A stretch of DNA of 41,778 nt from Ruminococcus sp. (GTDB taxonomy: Bacteria; Bacillota; Clostridia; Oscillospirales; Ruminococcaceae). The DNA is taken from positions 1 through 41,778 of the forward strand of contig NZ_DXUU01000020.1 in the NCBI RefSeq assembly GCF_019417665.1. Reading direction: 5' to 3'. The notes beneath the pieces are model-generated. The model made no database searches. It was given only the letters and a program-made list of their open reading frames with translations, and was not told the DNA's origin. Both the position numbers and the translations under genes were made by a program. This document shows positions 15,689 through 24,155 of the stretch, one piece after another; within the stretch, counting starts at the first letter, position 1; each line of letters starts with the position of its first letter.

Positions 15689-17735
15689 TCGCCGAAGCAA
15701 TAACCTCCGTCATGAGATTTGCCGGGAGCTGCTCATAGCGCACTGGCTCCAGGGTAAATGTTCCCTCGCCCTGGGTCATCTGCCGCAGCTGCATTGCAAA
15801 ATCTGCCATTTCACGCATAGGTACTTCTGCCAGGATCACGGTCATACCCTCTTCCTCCGACGGATTCATGCCCAGGACTCTGCCCCGGCGCTTGTTCAGA
15901 TCACCCATAATATCGCCGGTATTGTCATCCGGAATGGATACCTCCAGAGAACCAATAGGCTCCAGAAGCGTGGGTTCTGCCTGCTTCATGCCTTCTTTAT
16001 AAGCAATAGACGCAGCCGTCTTGAACGCCATTTCCGACGAATCCACCGGGTGGTAAGAACCATCTACCAGGATTGCCTTAACGCCTACAACCGGAAATCC
16101 GGCGAGAACGCCCTTTGTCACCGATTCCTGCAAGCCTTTTTCCACTGCCGGGAAGAAATTCTTCGGTACGGCACCGCCGAACACCTTTTCCTCAAAAACA
16201 AGTTCGTCAGAGGGATAGGGTTCAAACTCGATCCACACATCGCCGTACTGTCCATGACCGCCGGACTGTTTCTTGTGCTTGCCCTGTACCTTGACCTTTT
16301 TACGGATGGTCTCCCGATAAGCAATTTTCGGTACAGACAGCGTTACATCTACCCCGAAATCGTATTTCAGCTTGGAAATTACAGCACTGAGATGCTGTTC
16401 GCCCAATCCAGACAAGATCATCTCCCGTGTTAACGGATTCTGTGTATAAGAAAGAGTCTGATCCTCTTCCAGCAGCTTCTGGATCGCCGATGCGACCTTC
16501 GCCTCGTCTCCTCTGGCTGCCGGACGAACTGCCATGGGATAACAGGGCTTCGGGAAAACAGCTCTGGAGAGGGATACCACACGGGATGGATCACACAAAG
16601 TATCCCCTGTATTGGCAGAAAGCTTTGTGGTTGCTACCAGATCTCCTGCCGCACAAGAATCCGTCTCCTGCTGCTTTTTACCGCAGAGGTAGAACAGCTT
16701 ACCGATCTTTTCTGTCATACCTGTGGCAGCGTTCACTAGTTCTGCTCCAGCCCGCAAAGTACCCGAAACCACACGCATCATAGACAGTTTTCCCACGAAG
16801 GGATCTGCTAAGGTCTGATATATCTGCACACAGACCGGTTCATCTGCTGCTGTATGAAGTGCAACCGGTTCGCCGACTGTATCTTCTGCAAGAATCTCCT
16901 CTGCCTCTTCTACTGCCGGCACCAACAGTTCCAACTCCTTGCACAACAGGTCGATACCTTCCATGGCAGCTGCCGAAACGCATGCCACCGGAGTGATCGT
17001 ACCGTCACGCATGCCCTTGTGGATACCGTCCACCCGTTCTTTCTGGGTAAACTCCTCACCAGAGAAAAACTTCTCGAACAGTTCCTCATCTGTCTCGGCG
17101 ATGGCCTCGGAAAATGCCTGAATCAAACCATCTACACGATAACTCAGCTTTTCGGAAACCTCTGCGGTGGGCATAGGAATCTCCTGCGCCTTACCGTCCT
17201 TGTCATAACGGTACGCTTTCATCTCAATGAGATTGATATACGAATCGATTTCCCGATTCACAATGACGGGCACAACCACCGGGCAGACTGTAGGACCAAA
17301 GGTAGATTTCAGATCCGTCAGCACATTATAGAAATTGGCATTTTCATCATCCAGCTTTGTCACCACAAACATCCGCGGCTTTCCCTCAGCAGCACGATAC
17401 GCCTTTTTGGTGCCTACACGCACGCCGGACTTTCCAGACACAGCGATCATAACACAGTCTGCTGCCGAAATGCCCTGTACCATACCGCCGGCGAAATCAA
17501 ACATGCCCGGCGTATCCAACAGATTGATCTTCTGTCCATTTTGCATGATGCTGCCCACTGCTGTATAAACGGAAGAATGCCGTTTCATTTCCTCGGCAGT
17601 ATAATCGGAGACCGTATTCCCGGCGGCAACACTGCCCATCCGTTCGATTCGTCCGCCCTGGTACAACAATGCTTCCATGAGCGTGGTTTTTCCGGTGCCT
17701 GCGTGACCTGCCAATGCAATATTCTTTGTTGTCAT
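15681..17735 (-). CDS. Elongation factor G-like GTPase (EF-G paralogue)
   Basis: A full-length, 684-residue EF-G-type translational GTPase. G1 is GHAGTGKTT (about 9-17), G3 DTPGMFDF (about 74-81), G4 TKLD near 137 (NKxD in standard EF-G), and the C-terminal half has domain IV/V features such as GGHGQYGDVWIEFEP and GEGTFTL near the end. The catalytic His of the usual DTPGH is Met78 here. These differences place it among EF-G-like paralogues rather than the housekeeping fusA normally found with ribosomal protein genes. Role unknown; ribosome-associated or stress-linked functions are inference. AGGAG precedes ATG. The kinase gene overlaps its last codons. Confidence 0.87.
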   Translation of the reverse strand: MTTKNIALAGHAGTGKTTLMEALLYQGGRIERMGSVAAGNTVSDYTAEEMKRHSSVYTAVGSIMQNGQKINLLDTPGMFDFAGGMVQGISAADCVMIAVSGKSGVRVGTKKAYRAAEGKPRMFVVTKLDDENANFYNVLTDLKSTFGPTVCPVVVPVIVNREIDSYINLIEMKAYRYDKDGKAQEIPMPTAEVSEKLSYRVDGLIQAFSEAIAETDEELFEKFFSGEEFTQKERVDGIHKGMRDGTITPVACVSAAAMEGIDLLCKELELLVPAVEEAEEILAEDTVGEPVALHTAADEPVCVQIYQTLADPFVGKLSMMRVVSGTLRAGAELVNAATGMTEKIGKLFYLCGKKQQETDSCAAGDLVATTKLSANTGDTLCDPSRVVSLSRAVFPKPCYPMAVRPAARGDEAKVASAIQKLLEEDQTLSYTQNPLTREMILSGLGEQHLSAVISKLKYDFGVDVTLSVPKIAYRETIRKKVKVQGKHKKQSGGHGQYGDVWIEFEPYPSDELVFEEKVFGGAVPKNFFPAVEKGLQESVTKGVLAGFPVVGVKAILVDGSYHPVDSSEMAFKTAASIAYKEGMKQAEPTLLEPIGSLEVSIPDDNTGDIMGDLNKRRGRVLGMNPSEEEGMTVILAEVPMREMADFAMQLRQMTQGEGTFTLEPVRYEQLPANLMTEVIASASE

Positions 17736-17847
17736 AAGTAATTGCTCCTATTCATCCAAATTTTTGAGAACTTCTTCTCATATGATACCTATGCCGTTTT
17801 CGGCAGAACAGTCATATTGACTAATATTTATTCCACTGAATATTATA

Positions 17848-17876
17848 ATTATAGCATATTTGACATCTCCATGCAA
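17848..17876 (-). promoter_or_regulatory. Promoter of the EF-G paralogue gene
   Basis: On the minus strand, -35 TTGCAT, 17-base spacer, -10 TATAAT, about 110 bases before the start codon. The leader holds a small hairpin (TGCCGAAAACGGCA). Confidence 0.75.
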
Positions 17877-18020
17877 GTCTTTTTTGAAAAAAATTGCAGA
17901 TTTTAGAGGTCTTTCTATGATAAAATTGAAATTTCACGGAATTCGCATGAAAAATATGCTTTTCTTTCTGCGAAATCCGTTGCCTGTTTTGTATATTCCG
18001 CCAAATGTGCAGCATATCTC

Positions 18021-18049
18021 TTGACAAAAGTCACGAAATCAAGTAGAAT
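18021..18049 (+). promoter_or_regulatory. Strong promoter before the CNNM-type transporter leader
   Basis: Perfect -35 TTGACA, 17-base spacer, -10 TAGAAT. The expected transcript start (about 18056) is some 200 bases before the coding start. Confidence 0.85.
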
Positions 18050-18055
18050 GTACTA

Positions 18056-18205
18056 TATCAATTTTTATCTTGAACCGGAGTGTGAAACAAACATGGATGC
18101 CGCCGATGAAAGCGACACAAATCAATATGTTTTTTTGAGAATATACTGGGATAAGAGGCATAGTCTACACCAGATGCGGTGTTAGCTATGTCTTTTTGCG
18201 TTTTT
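18056..18205 (+). promoter_or_regulatory. Structured leader ending in an intrinsic terminator (candidate riboswitch/attenuator)
   Basis: The leader ends in a long stem, AGGCATAGTCTACACC (18156-18171) against GGTGTTAGCTATGTCT (18178-18193), followed by TTTTTGCGTTTTT. About 100 bases of purine-rich sequence precede it, with short potential pairings (for example AAACAAACAT with ATGTTTTTTT). A full terminator between promoter and gene implies conditional read-through. I cannot match it to a riboswitch class I know. Confidence 0.6.
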
Positions 18206-18258
18206 ACCACAAACAGACTTCACAGATAGATATGATAACAGGAGGAAAAAAAGTCCAT

Positions 18259-19599
18259 ATGATCTGGCTGATTTTATTACAAATCATTCTCATCGCATTG
18301 AATGCGATTTTCGCAGGGACAGAGATCGCCGTCATTTCTGTCAATGAGACCAAACTGGAAAAAGAGGTTGAGACAGGCAACAAACGTGCACGATGGCTTC
18401 TGAAAATGATACGGAATTCATCAAGATTTCTGGCGACCATCCAAGTCGCCATTACGCTGTCGGGCTTTTTGGGTGCTGCTTTTGCCACCGACAGCTTTGC
18501 AGAAATCCTCTCCCAATGGCTGCAAAAAATTGGAATCGGACTGAGTGATTCCGTCATGGACACCATTTCTGTCATTCTGGTAACGCTTATCATGTCCTAT
18601 TTTTCTATCGTTCTAGGAGAAATGGTGCCCAAGCGTATCGCCATGAAAAATGCAGAACGACTCTCCCTGACCATGGCCGGGCCGATTACAGTAATTGCAA
18701 AGCTCTTTGCACCGCTTGTATGGCTGCTAACAAAATCTACCAATGCAGTGCTCCGGCTCTGTGGTATTGATCCCAACAGCGATGATGAGATCGTCACCGA
18801 AGAGGATCTGCTTCTCATGGCAGATGCCGGACGCAAAAAAGGAACCATTGATGCCACGGAAAACGACATGATCAAAAATGTTTTCGCCTTTGATGATCTG
18901 ACAGTAGGTGAGATCTGCACCCACCGGAAGGAGGTCTCTGTTCTGTGGATGGATGAGACCATTGCGGAATGGGAGCAGACCATTCACGAGTCCCGACATA
19001 CGGTATACCCGGTCTGCGGTGACAGTATTGACCAGATCGTGGGTGTTCTAAATGCAAAGGATTTCTTCCGGCTTCAGAACCGCACCAAGGAATTTGTTAT
19101 GGAACATGCGGTACACACACCGTATTTTATCCATGAAACCCTGAAAGCTGATGCACTGTTTAGCAAAATGAAGCGCCACGCCGATCACTTTGCTGTAGTG
19201 CTGGACGAATACGGCGGCATGTGCGGTATCATTACTGTAACGGATCTGGTGGAACAATTGGTGGGTGATTTCGATGATGACGAAACAGCCCAGCAGGAAC
19301 CGGAAGTGGAACGCCTGGACTCCAGGAGTTGGAAAATCCGAGGTACATGTTCCCTAAACGATGTCTCTAAGGCTCTGGAACATGAGTTTCAGGATGAGGA
19401 ATATGAGACGTTCAGCGGTTATCTCATCGGAAAACTGGGCGAGATTCCCAAAGACGGCACAAAGTTAAAAATGCAGGTGGACGGTTTTCAAGTATACATT
19501 CTGAACATCCGACAGCACTGCGTGGAAAAGGCAATTGTACGCATTCCAGAACAGGAAAATGCTGCCGCAGAGGATAAAACTGCCGAATTAAAGCAGTAA
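18259..19599 (+). CDS. CNNM/CorC-type transporter (hemolysin-family, DUF21-CBS-CorC_HlyC)
   Basis: A 446-residue membrane protein. An N-terminal DUF21 domain of about four membrane segments (residues 1-180) contains NAIFAGTEIAV and LGEMVPKRIAM, both typical. It is followed by a CBS pair (about 205-320; QIVGVLNAKDFF, VVLDEYGGMCGIITVTDLVEQLVGD split across it) and a C-terminal CorC_HlyC domain (about 350-430). The family is linked to Mg2+ (and Co2+) transport or efflux; the ion is not provable here. Start at 18259 follows AGGAGG at a longish 13 bases, but other starts would place charged sequence before the first helix. The terminator-bearing leader suggests regulation by read-through. Confidence 0.88.
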   Translation: MIWLILLQIILIALNAIFAGTEIAVISVNETKLEKEVETGNKRARWLLKMIRNSSRFLATIQVAITLSGFLGAAFATDSFAEILSQWLQKIGIGLSDSVMDTISVILVTLIMSYFSIVLGEMVPKRIAMKNAERLSLTMAGPITVIAKLFAPLVWLLTKSTNAVLRLCGIDPNSDDEIVTEEDLLLMADAGRKKGTIDATENDMIKNVFAFDDLTVGEICTHRKEVSVLWMDETIAEWEQTIHESRHTVYPVCGDSIDQIVGVLNAKDFFRLQNRTKEFVMEHAVHTPYFIHETLKADALFSKMKRHADHFAVVLDEYGGMCGIITVTDLVEQLVGDFDDDETAQQEPEVERLDSRSWKIRGTCSLNDVSKALEHEFQDEEYETFSGYLIGKLGEIPKDGTKLKMQVDGFQVYILNIRQHCVEKAIVRIPEQENAAAEDKTAELKQ

Positions 19600-19628
19600 C
19601 GTGGAAAAAAGTTTGTCCAAAATCGCCT

Positions 19629-19658
19629 TTGACAGCAGAGCAGCAAATCTGGTAAAAT
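19629..19658 (+). promoter_or_regulatory. Promoter before the DUF2798 leader
   Basis: -35 TTGACA, 18-base spacer, -10 TAAAAT. It is 100 or so bases before the gene. Confidence 0.78.
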
Positions 19659-19709
19659 AATAAAGCTGTAAAAAAACAGCAGAAAATATATCATGCGTAG
19701 AATGGTTCA

Positions 19710-19749
19710 GCGTGAGATCACTTCAGTGGTTTCACGCTTCTTTTTTTTT
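19710..19749 (+). terminator. Terminator hairpin in the DUF2798 leader
   Basis: GCGTGAGATCACT pairs with GTGGTTTCACGC across a 3-base loop and is followed by TTCTTTTTTTTT. It lies downstream of the promoter at 19629 and ends only ~24 bases before the start codon, so it must be overcome for expression. It could also mark the end of CNNM read-through. A smaller A-loop hairpin (GCTGT/ACAGC) precedes it at 19665-19680. Confidence 0.72.
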
Positions 19750-19772
19750 GCGCAGAAAAGGAGATTTTTATT

Positions 19773-20381
19773 ATGCCAAGAAATCAGTTTCAACGAATGG
19801 TATTCGCATTTCTCACTGTTCTGGTGACAGTACATGCCTATGTCTTTTACAGCCTGTATGTGGTCAATGGTTCCACCCTGCTCGCCGTCAACGAAGGCGC
19901 ATCGGGCGTGTTGGATGCCATTGGGATGCAAGGCGGTGTGTACATGTTCGGCCGTTTCATGCCCATCTGGGCGGTTATTCTAGTAGAATTCTGCTTTGCC
20001 TATGCCCTGGAAGTTGTCATGGGCAGTCCTTGTTCTTTCCGGCTGGCGTGCAAGGTATTCGACCCCAGAACCACCCATCCGGTACTGTTTGAGACTGCCA
20101 TTATTTGTACCACTGTGGGACTCATGTGCCCTTCCATGAGTCTGATCGCTGCTTTTCTGTACTACCCCTATTACGCCGGATTCGACATTTTCACGTTGCT
20201 TGCTAACTGGGTAAAGCTGGTCTGCTTCAACTTCCCCTTTGCATTTTTTTCCCAGCTGTTCTTTATTCAACCCCTGATCCGCACCGTATTCAAGGCATTG
20301 TTCCGAAAGGATATCCAAAAGCGGCAGGAGCAGCATATGGAGCCGGATACCGCAGAACAAGCAGTGGAAGCGGCTGCCTGA
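19773..20381 (+). CDS. DUF2798-type integral membrane protein
   Basis: A 202-residue membrane protein with four hydrophobic segments (about 10-32, 50-78, 103-128 and 140-168). It begins PRNQFQRMVFAFLTV, a pattern seen in DUF2798 proteins, which are two paired-helix repeats of unknown function. The repeat is visible: FGRFMPIWAVILVE in the first half and NFPFAFFSQLFFIQPL in the second. The cytoplasmic tail (170-202) is charged. AAAGGAG precedes ATG. It has its own promoter and leader terminator and sits 173 bases after the CNNM gene. Confidence 0.78.
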   Translation: MPRNQFQRMVFAFLTVLVTVHAYVFYSLYVVNGSTLLAVNEGASGVLDAIGMQGGVYMFGRFMPIWAVILVEFCFAYALEVVMGSPCSFRLACKVFDPRTTHPVLFETAIICTTVGLMCPSMSLIAAFLYYPYYAGFDIFTLLANWVKLVCFNFPFAFFSQLFFIQPLIRTVFKALFRKDIQKRQEQHMEPDTAEQAVEAAA

Positions 20382-20494
20382 GCCAACATTTCGTAAAAAC
20401 AAATATTATCCACCCACAGAAATGTCATTTGTAGAAGAAAAATATGGGCAGAAAATGTTTGCACCTATATAGATTTCTTTTCCATCATATGAAT

Positions 20495-20534
20495 AAACAA
20501 CCCCCGGCAAAGTGTGAACTAGCCGGGGGTTGTT
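20495..20534. terminator. Bidirectional terminator between DUF2798 and pectate lyase genes
   Basis: AAACAACCCCCGGC pairs with GCCGGGGGTTGTTT across 12 bases. The GC core resembles the terminator at 68-87. The rest of 20382-20638 shows nothing else. Confidence 0.88.
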
Positions 20535-20638
20535 TGAATACAGCGAAACGCTATGATGGCCAACAGGGTGTACCCAGATTTGTTAAGGCTTTAAAAAATT
20601 TTCGAAATAAGTGATTTCCATTCCGATTTGATAGTCCC

Positions 20639-23500
20639 TCAGGACTCAATGAGCATACACCGCATTAGACACAGATCAAAGCCATTGATAATCCCATCCT
20701 TGCAGAGGTCTCCAGCTTTCCAGTTAACAAGGTCACCCTGACACAAGAGCCACTTTTGCAGCATTACGAGATCGGCTGCATTTGTTACACCATCATTATT
20801 CACATCACCTGCAACCTGTTCGTCAGGTGATCCTGTGGATGTCGTTATGGCAGTTGTTGTTTTCCCAGATGTAGTTGCTGCCGTGGAGGCAGTAGTAGTT
20901 GTGGTTACGGCAGTTGTTATTGTAGTGGTTGTCGTAACCGGTTTCGTCTCTGTTGCAAGATTCCACCGCTGACAAGTATGGTTTGTCGGTTCCCACTGCT
21001 GCACATTGGCACCGCCTGCTACAGAAGCATTGCTTACTTCAACGAGGCAGGTATCCTTTGAGGCATGGCTGATTATGCTGTATGAACCATCAAGATTTTT
21101 CGTAAAGCGGAACAGCTGTGCACTGTCCTTTGTAGAATATGCAGCGAGTTCGATATTTCCGCCGTTTCCGCTGCCATCCGCCTTAAGGGCATAGCCTTCA
21201 TCTTGAACTGAACGAATCCAGTAATAATTCTGTGAACCAAATGAAGTGAGCAGCCATTTCTGACCATTGGTATTATTCTGCTCCCACTGCTGCACATTGA
21301 CATTTTCTTGCATTTCACCATTCACAATATCCATAACCATACCTGAGTTCATATTCTGGAATGTATAGATCACGTTGGTATCCATTGCACAGCCGGGGTC
21401 TGTCACAGATTCCAAGATCCACTTCTGACAGTCTGCGCCGTTCATCTCCCACTGCTGCACATTTGCACCAGAAGTTTTTGAAGCATCTGCAACCTCAATC
21501 ACTGATTTTTCACCTGTGATTCTCGTACAGATGTTATAGCTGCCATCAGCATTTTCCGTCAGCATAAACTGCTGATTGGTACCGCCGTTATACTGATAGA
21601 TATCAATGTTTGTCCCATTATCCGTCTTTTTCCCGGCAATATCCAGCACATATGTACCGCCATCTCCCACCGCAGATGCAATATAATAATATCCATCACC
21701 TGCACTGTAAAGCTTCCAAATATCGTGCGCAGAAGTTCCGTTCGTTCCCCACTGCTGTACATTTGCACCATTTTTCGCTGCCGCATCAGCTACCTGGAGA
21801 TAGAGACCGGAGTTGACATTCTTAATTCGATAAGCCGCACCTTCCGTAAAGCTAGCAGCAACTGGTGCACTGGGCGCTTCTGTATAGCCTGCGCTGGGAA
21901 CACCCTTTACAGAAAAACGCAAATACATTATGTTACTCCTTGAGGTCTGACATCCGCTGTAGGTAGAGCAATAGGTTTTTGCATTTACTGCGGAAAGTGA
22001 GGTATAACTATAATTAGAAGTTGGACGCCAGGTACAATCTGTAGCATAGCCCTCAATCGTAGTGCGGGAACATCCGACAGATGTGGAACCGGTTTCCGCA
22101 TAGGAGCCTGGATATGTCACCGTATTCCAGTCGCAGATCACATTGCCGCCGTCCTCATAGCAGCAGTTCTCCGCAAAAACCTTCGAAGCTGTATGTACCG
22201 TATACGCCATGCTGAATGTGCTGACATAGTTATTGAGCGAATGGAAATAGCCGTAACGCATAAGGCCAGGACCTCTCGTCAGGGTCTCGTGGAATTTATT
22301 TCCGATCAGAGACATACGAGGGAAATTATTGTAATTGTTATAAGAAGTCTCATCATCCGCTGGATAGCCCAGGATCAGACCGTATTCATGCAGACCAAAA
22401 GAACAATCTGAAACGGTACAATAATCCGCATCATAGCAGCAGGCAAGGAATTTGTCCCAATCCTCCAGTCCCGTAGAAGCAGTGTTATAATCGGCATGAC
22501 CGGTAAATGTGCAGTGGTCTACCCAAAGATTCTGACCGGATCCAAAATAAACCACAATGGAGTCATTGCCGTTCGATTCGGCATCGTGCTGCAAGTCAAA
22601 ATTCTTAATGATAATATTGTTTCCTGTACCGCTCTTGGACGATGTACAGAATTGCACGTTGTATAATGTATGTGCGGAATAGCTGCCAATAATGGTTTTG
22701 TTGTTATGCACATAAATTCTGCCGTCTGGGCAATAATACCGTCCAGATGAGTCCGTTGTCAGGCTTGTTACCTTAATATCCGCAGTCACAACAATCGTAT
22801 AGGGCGTGTCAGATGCGGCATATTTCTTCAGGTCATCAAAAGTAGAAACCTCTACAGTCTCCCCGAACAAGCCACCGATATCTCCAGCTTTGATGTTATT
22901 GGTATTGTCATTGAAACAATAACCCGCAAAGCCTTGTAATCCATCGGCATTCAACAGCCAAAGCTGATTGTCCGCACCGGTATAGGACGACAGCATCATA
23001 CCTGATGTACCCTGTGTCAGTGCAAGGGATGTGTCGGCATAGTTGACGATTTTGTAGTACAGATCATTTCCCAGATGGTCTTTTTTCACCGGGATCACAT
23101 ACCAATGCTGGGACTGCGCAGATTCACTGCCGTACATGATCACCTTTGCACCTGCTGACACATTGTAGTTCAATGGCGTCAGGAGACGGCCGGACTGTGC
23201 GTTAACAAGCTTGAAGAAAGTACCGATTGTATTCGACCCCACCCGGTCAAACCGCCAAGATGCCGAAAGATCGCCGCCCAGTGCCTGTACAGTAACTGCT
23301 GCGCCGTCAGCTGTTCCAGTCTCCGTCAACACCTTTCCATTATCCTTGGTTGCAATATTCATCAGCTGCACCGGATAATCCACAGATGCCGCCCATACTG
23401 GAACTGTGACATTGCCGTAGCTGTACATGGGAAGCAGCCATGCGGTGAGCATGACAAACGACAGAATAACTGCCTGCCATATACGTTTCACTTTTTTCAT
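20639..23500 (-). CDS. Secreted cellulosomal pectate lyase (PL1) with ricin-type lectin repeats and dockerin
   Basis: A 953-residue secreted enzyme that should cleave pectate by beta-elimination at the cell surface. Order: signal peptide (1-38), an N-terminal ricin-type lectin-like domain (about 40-175), a PL1 catalytic domain (about 185-510), a lectin region with repeated QQW...W motifs (about 530-845), a Thr-rich linker (about 850-895), and a type I dockerin (898-953) with two Ca-binding repeats, DVNNDGVTNAADLV and DLCKDGIINGFDLC. PL1 features are WVDHCTF, a DADYCTVSDCSF strand and RGPGLMRYGYFHSLNN, where the conserved Arg and His pattern is kept. Start at 23500 has GGAGG 9 bases upstream; earlier ATGs are not supported. 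It stands alone, with its own promoter and terminator. Confidence 0.93.
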   Translation of the reverse strand: MKKVKRIWQAVILSFVMLTAWLLPMYSYGNVTVPVWAASVDYPVQLMNIATKDNGKVLTETGTADGAAVTVQALGGDLSASWRFDRVGSNTIGTFFKLVNAQSGRLLTPLNYNVSAGAKVIMYGSESAQSQHWYVIPVKKDHLGNDLYYKIVNYADTSLALTQGTSGMMLSSYTGADNQLWLLNADGLQGFAGYCFNDNTNNIKAGDIGGLFGETVEVSTFDDLKKYAASDTPYTIVVTADIKVTSLTTDSSGRYYCPDGRIYVHNNKTIIGSYSAHTLYNVQFCTSSKSGTGNNIIIKNFDLQHDAESNGNDSIVVYFGSGQNLWVDHCTFTGHADYNTASTGLEDWDKFLACCYDADYCTVSDCSFGLHEYGLILGYPADDETSYNNYNNFPRMSLIGNKFHETLTRGPGLMRYGYFHSLNNYVSTFSMAYTVHTASKVFAENCCYEDGGNVICDWNTVTYPGSYAETGSTSVGCSRTTIEGYATDCTWRPTSNYSYTSLSAVNAKTYCSTYSGCQTSRSNIMYLRFSVKGVPSAGYTEAPSAPVAASFTEGAAYRIKNVNSGLYLQVADAAAKNGANVQQWGTNGTSAHDIWKLYSAGDGYYYIASAVGDGGTYVLDIAGKKTDNGTNIDIYQYNGGTNQQFMLTENADGSYNICTRITGEKSVIEVADASKTSGANVQQWEMNGADCQKWILESVTDPGCAMDTNVIYTFQNMNSGMVMDIVNGEMQENVNVQQWEQNNTNGQKWLLTSFGSQNYYWIRSVQDEGYALKADGSGNGGNIELAAYSTKDSAQLFRFTKNLDGSYSIISHASKDTCLVEVSNASVAGGANVQQWEPTNHTCQRWNLATETKPVTTTTTITTAVTTTTTASTAATTSGKTTTAITTSTGSPDEQVAGDVNNDGVTNAADLVMLQKWLLCQGDLVNWKAGDLCKDGIINGFDLCLMRCMLIES

Positions 23501-23614
23501 GATCATTTTCCTCCTCAAAATATATCGCCATATATCGCCCATTTTTGCCTGTCATGCATGGTTTGCGTTTCGTGATATTTCACAAAGTTCTATCAACAGA
23601 CGTTTTCTTTTTCA

Positions 23615-23643
23615 AGTATATCATAAATTCAAGTGAAATGCAA
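23615..23643 (-). promoter_or_regulatory. Promoter of the pectate lyase gene
   Basis: On the minus strand, -35 TTGCAT, 17-base spacer, -10 TATACT. The leader of ~115 bases contains a direct repeat GGCGATATAT (twice, around 23524-23543). Confidence 0.72.
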
Positions 23644-23666
23644 GCATTTTTAAATCGGACGCACAT

Positions 23667-23705
23667 TACGGCGACATCACACAAAAATTGTGTGGTGCCG
23701 CCGTA
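23667..23705. terminator. Long hairpin between the small-protein and pectate lyase genes
   Basis: TACGGCG-A-CATCACACAA pairs with TTGTGTGGTG-C-CGCCGTA (17 pairs including one G-T, loop of AAA, one mismatch). It lies ~60 bases behind the small minus-strand gene and ~25 bases upstream of the pectate lyase -35. It has no U-tract, so a terminator or a regulatory site are both possible. Confidence 0.45.
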
Positions 23706-23763
23706 TATACATTGCCATCACTTCTGTTTCATTTGCAAACGGATAATATCCGCTCCTATATCA

Positions 23764-23946
23764 TCATCCTGTCGCACACAAAATACGTTCTACATACTGC
23801 CGCATCTCCTCCTTGGAAGAAACCGTATGCGTGCCGTTTATGATCTCCCGTTTTTTCTGTTCCGGAAGTGCGGCGAATTTCAGCAGTGCCTCCGGATTCT
23901 GCACAAGCGCCATGCCAAAGCCAAGGGGAATTTCATAAGGTTCCAT
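23764..23946 (-). CDS. Small protein of 60 residues, unknown function
   Basis: A short soluble protein (MEPYEIPLGFGMALVQNPE...) with a helical middle, a KKREIINGTHTVSSKEEM turn and a C-terminal helix. It resembles small proteins of unknown function common in Clostridia that share the IPLGFGMAL opening and a THxVxSKxEM segment, judged from memory. GGAGGTG at the right distance before ATG supports it as a real gene. No partner gene is obvious; neighbours are the pectate lyase and the PTS genes. Confidence 0.7.
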   Translation of the reverse strand: MEPYEIPLGFGMALVQNPEALLKFAALPEQKKREIINGTHTVSSKEEMRQYVERILCATG

Positions 23947-24155
23947 AGTTCACCTCCAGATATAGGATATCATTATCCTGCCCGAAAGTGCTAAGGTTAT
24001 CCATAAAGCATCTCTAAAAAACTGCCCACATAGGAAGTGCACACGTCTTTTCGAGCATAAATTTTAGAACGGATCCTCCCAATATAAAACCTGGATGCAT
24101 ATTTCCCCTGCAATGTCAGATACTAAGGCGAATGAAAAAAACGGAGGTATCATCC

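Noticed and set aside
16854..17741. A ~295-codon open frame antisense to the EF-G paralogue.
   Set aside because: Low-quality composition (many His/Cys/Arg), no motif and no ribosome binding site; it mirrors a well-supported gene.
18056..18205. Assignment of the CNNM leader to the M-box or yybP-ykoY class.
   Set aside because: Neither the GGTGAGGCTCC-type M-box core nor the GGGGAGTA yybP-ykoY core is present, so only an unassigned leader is claimed.
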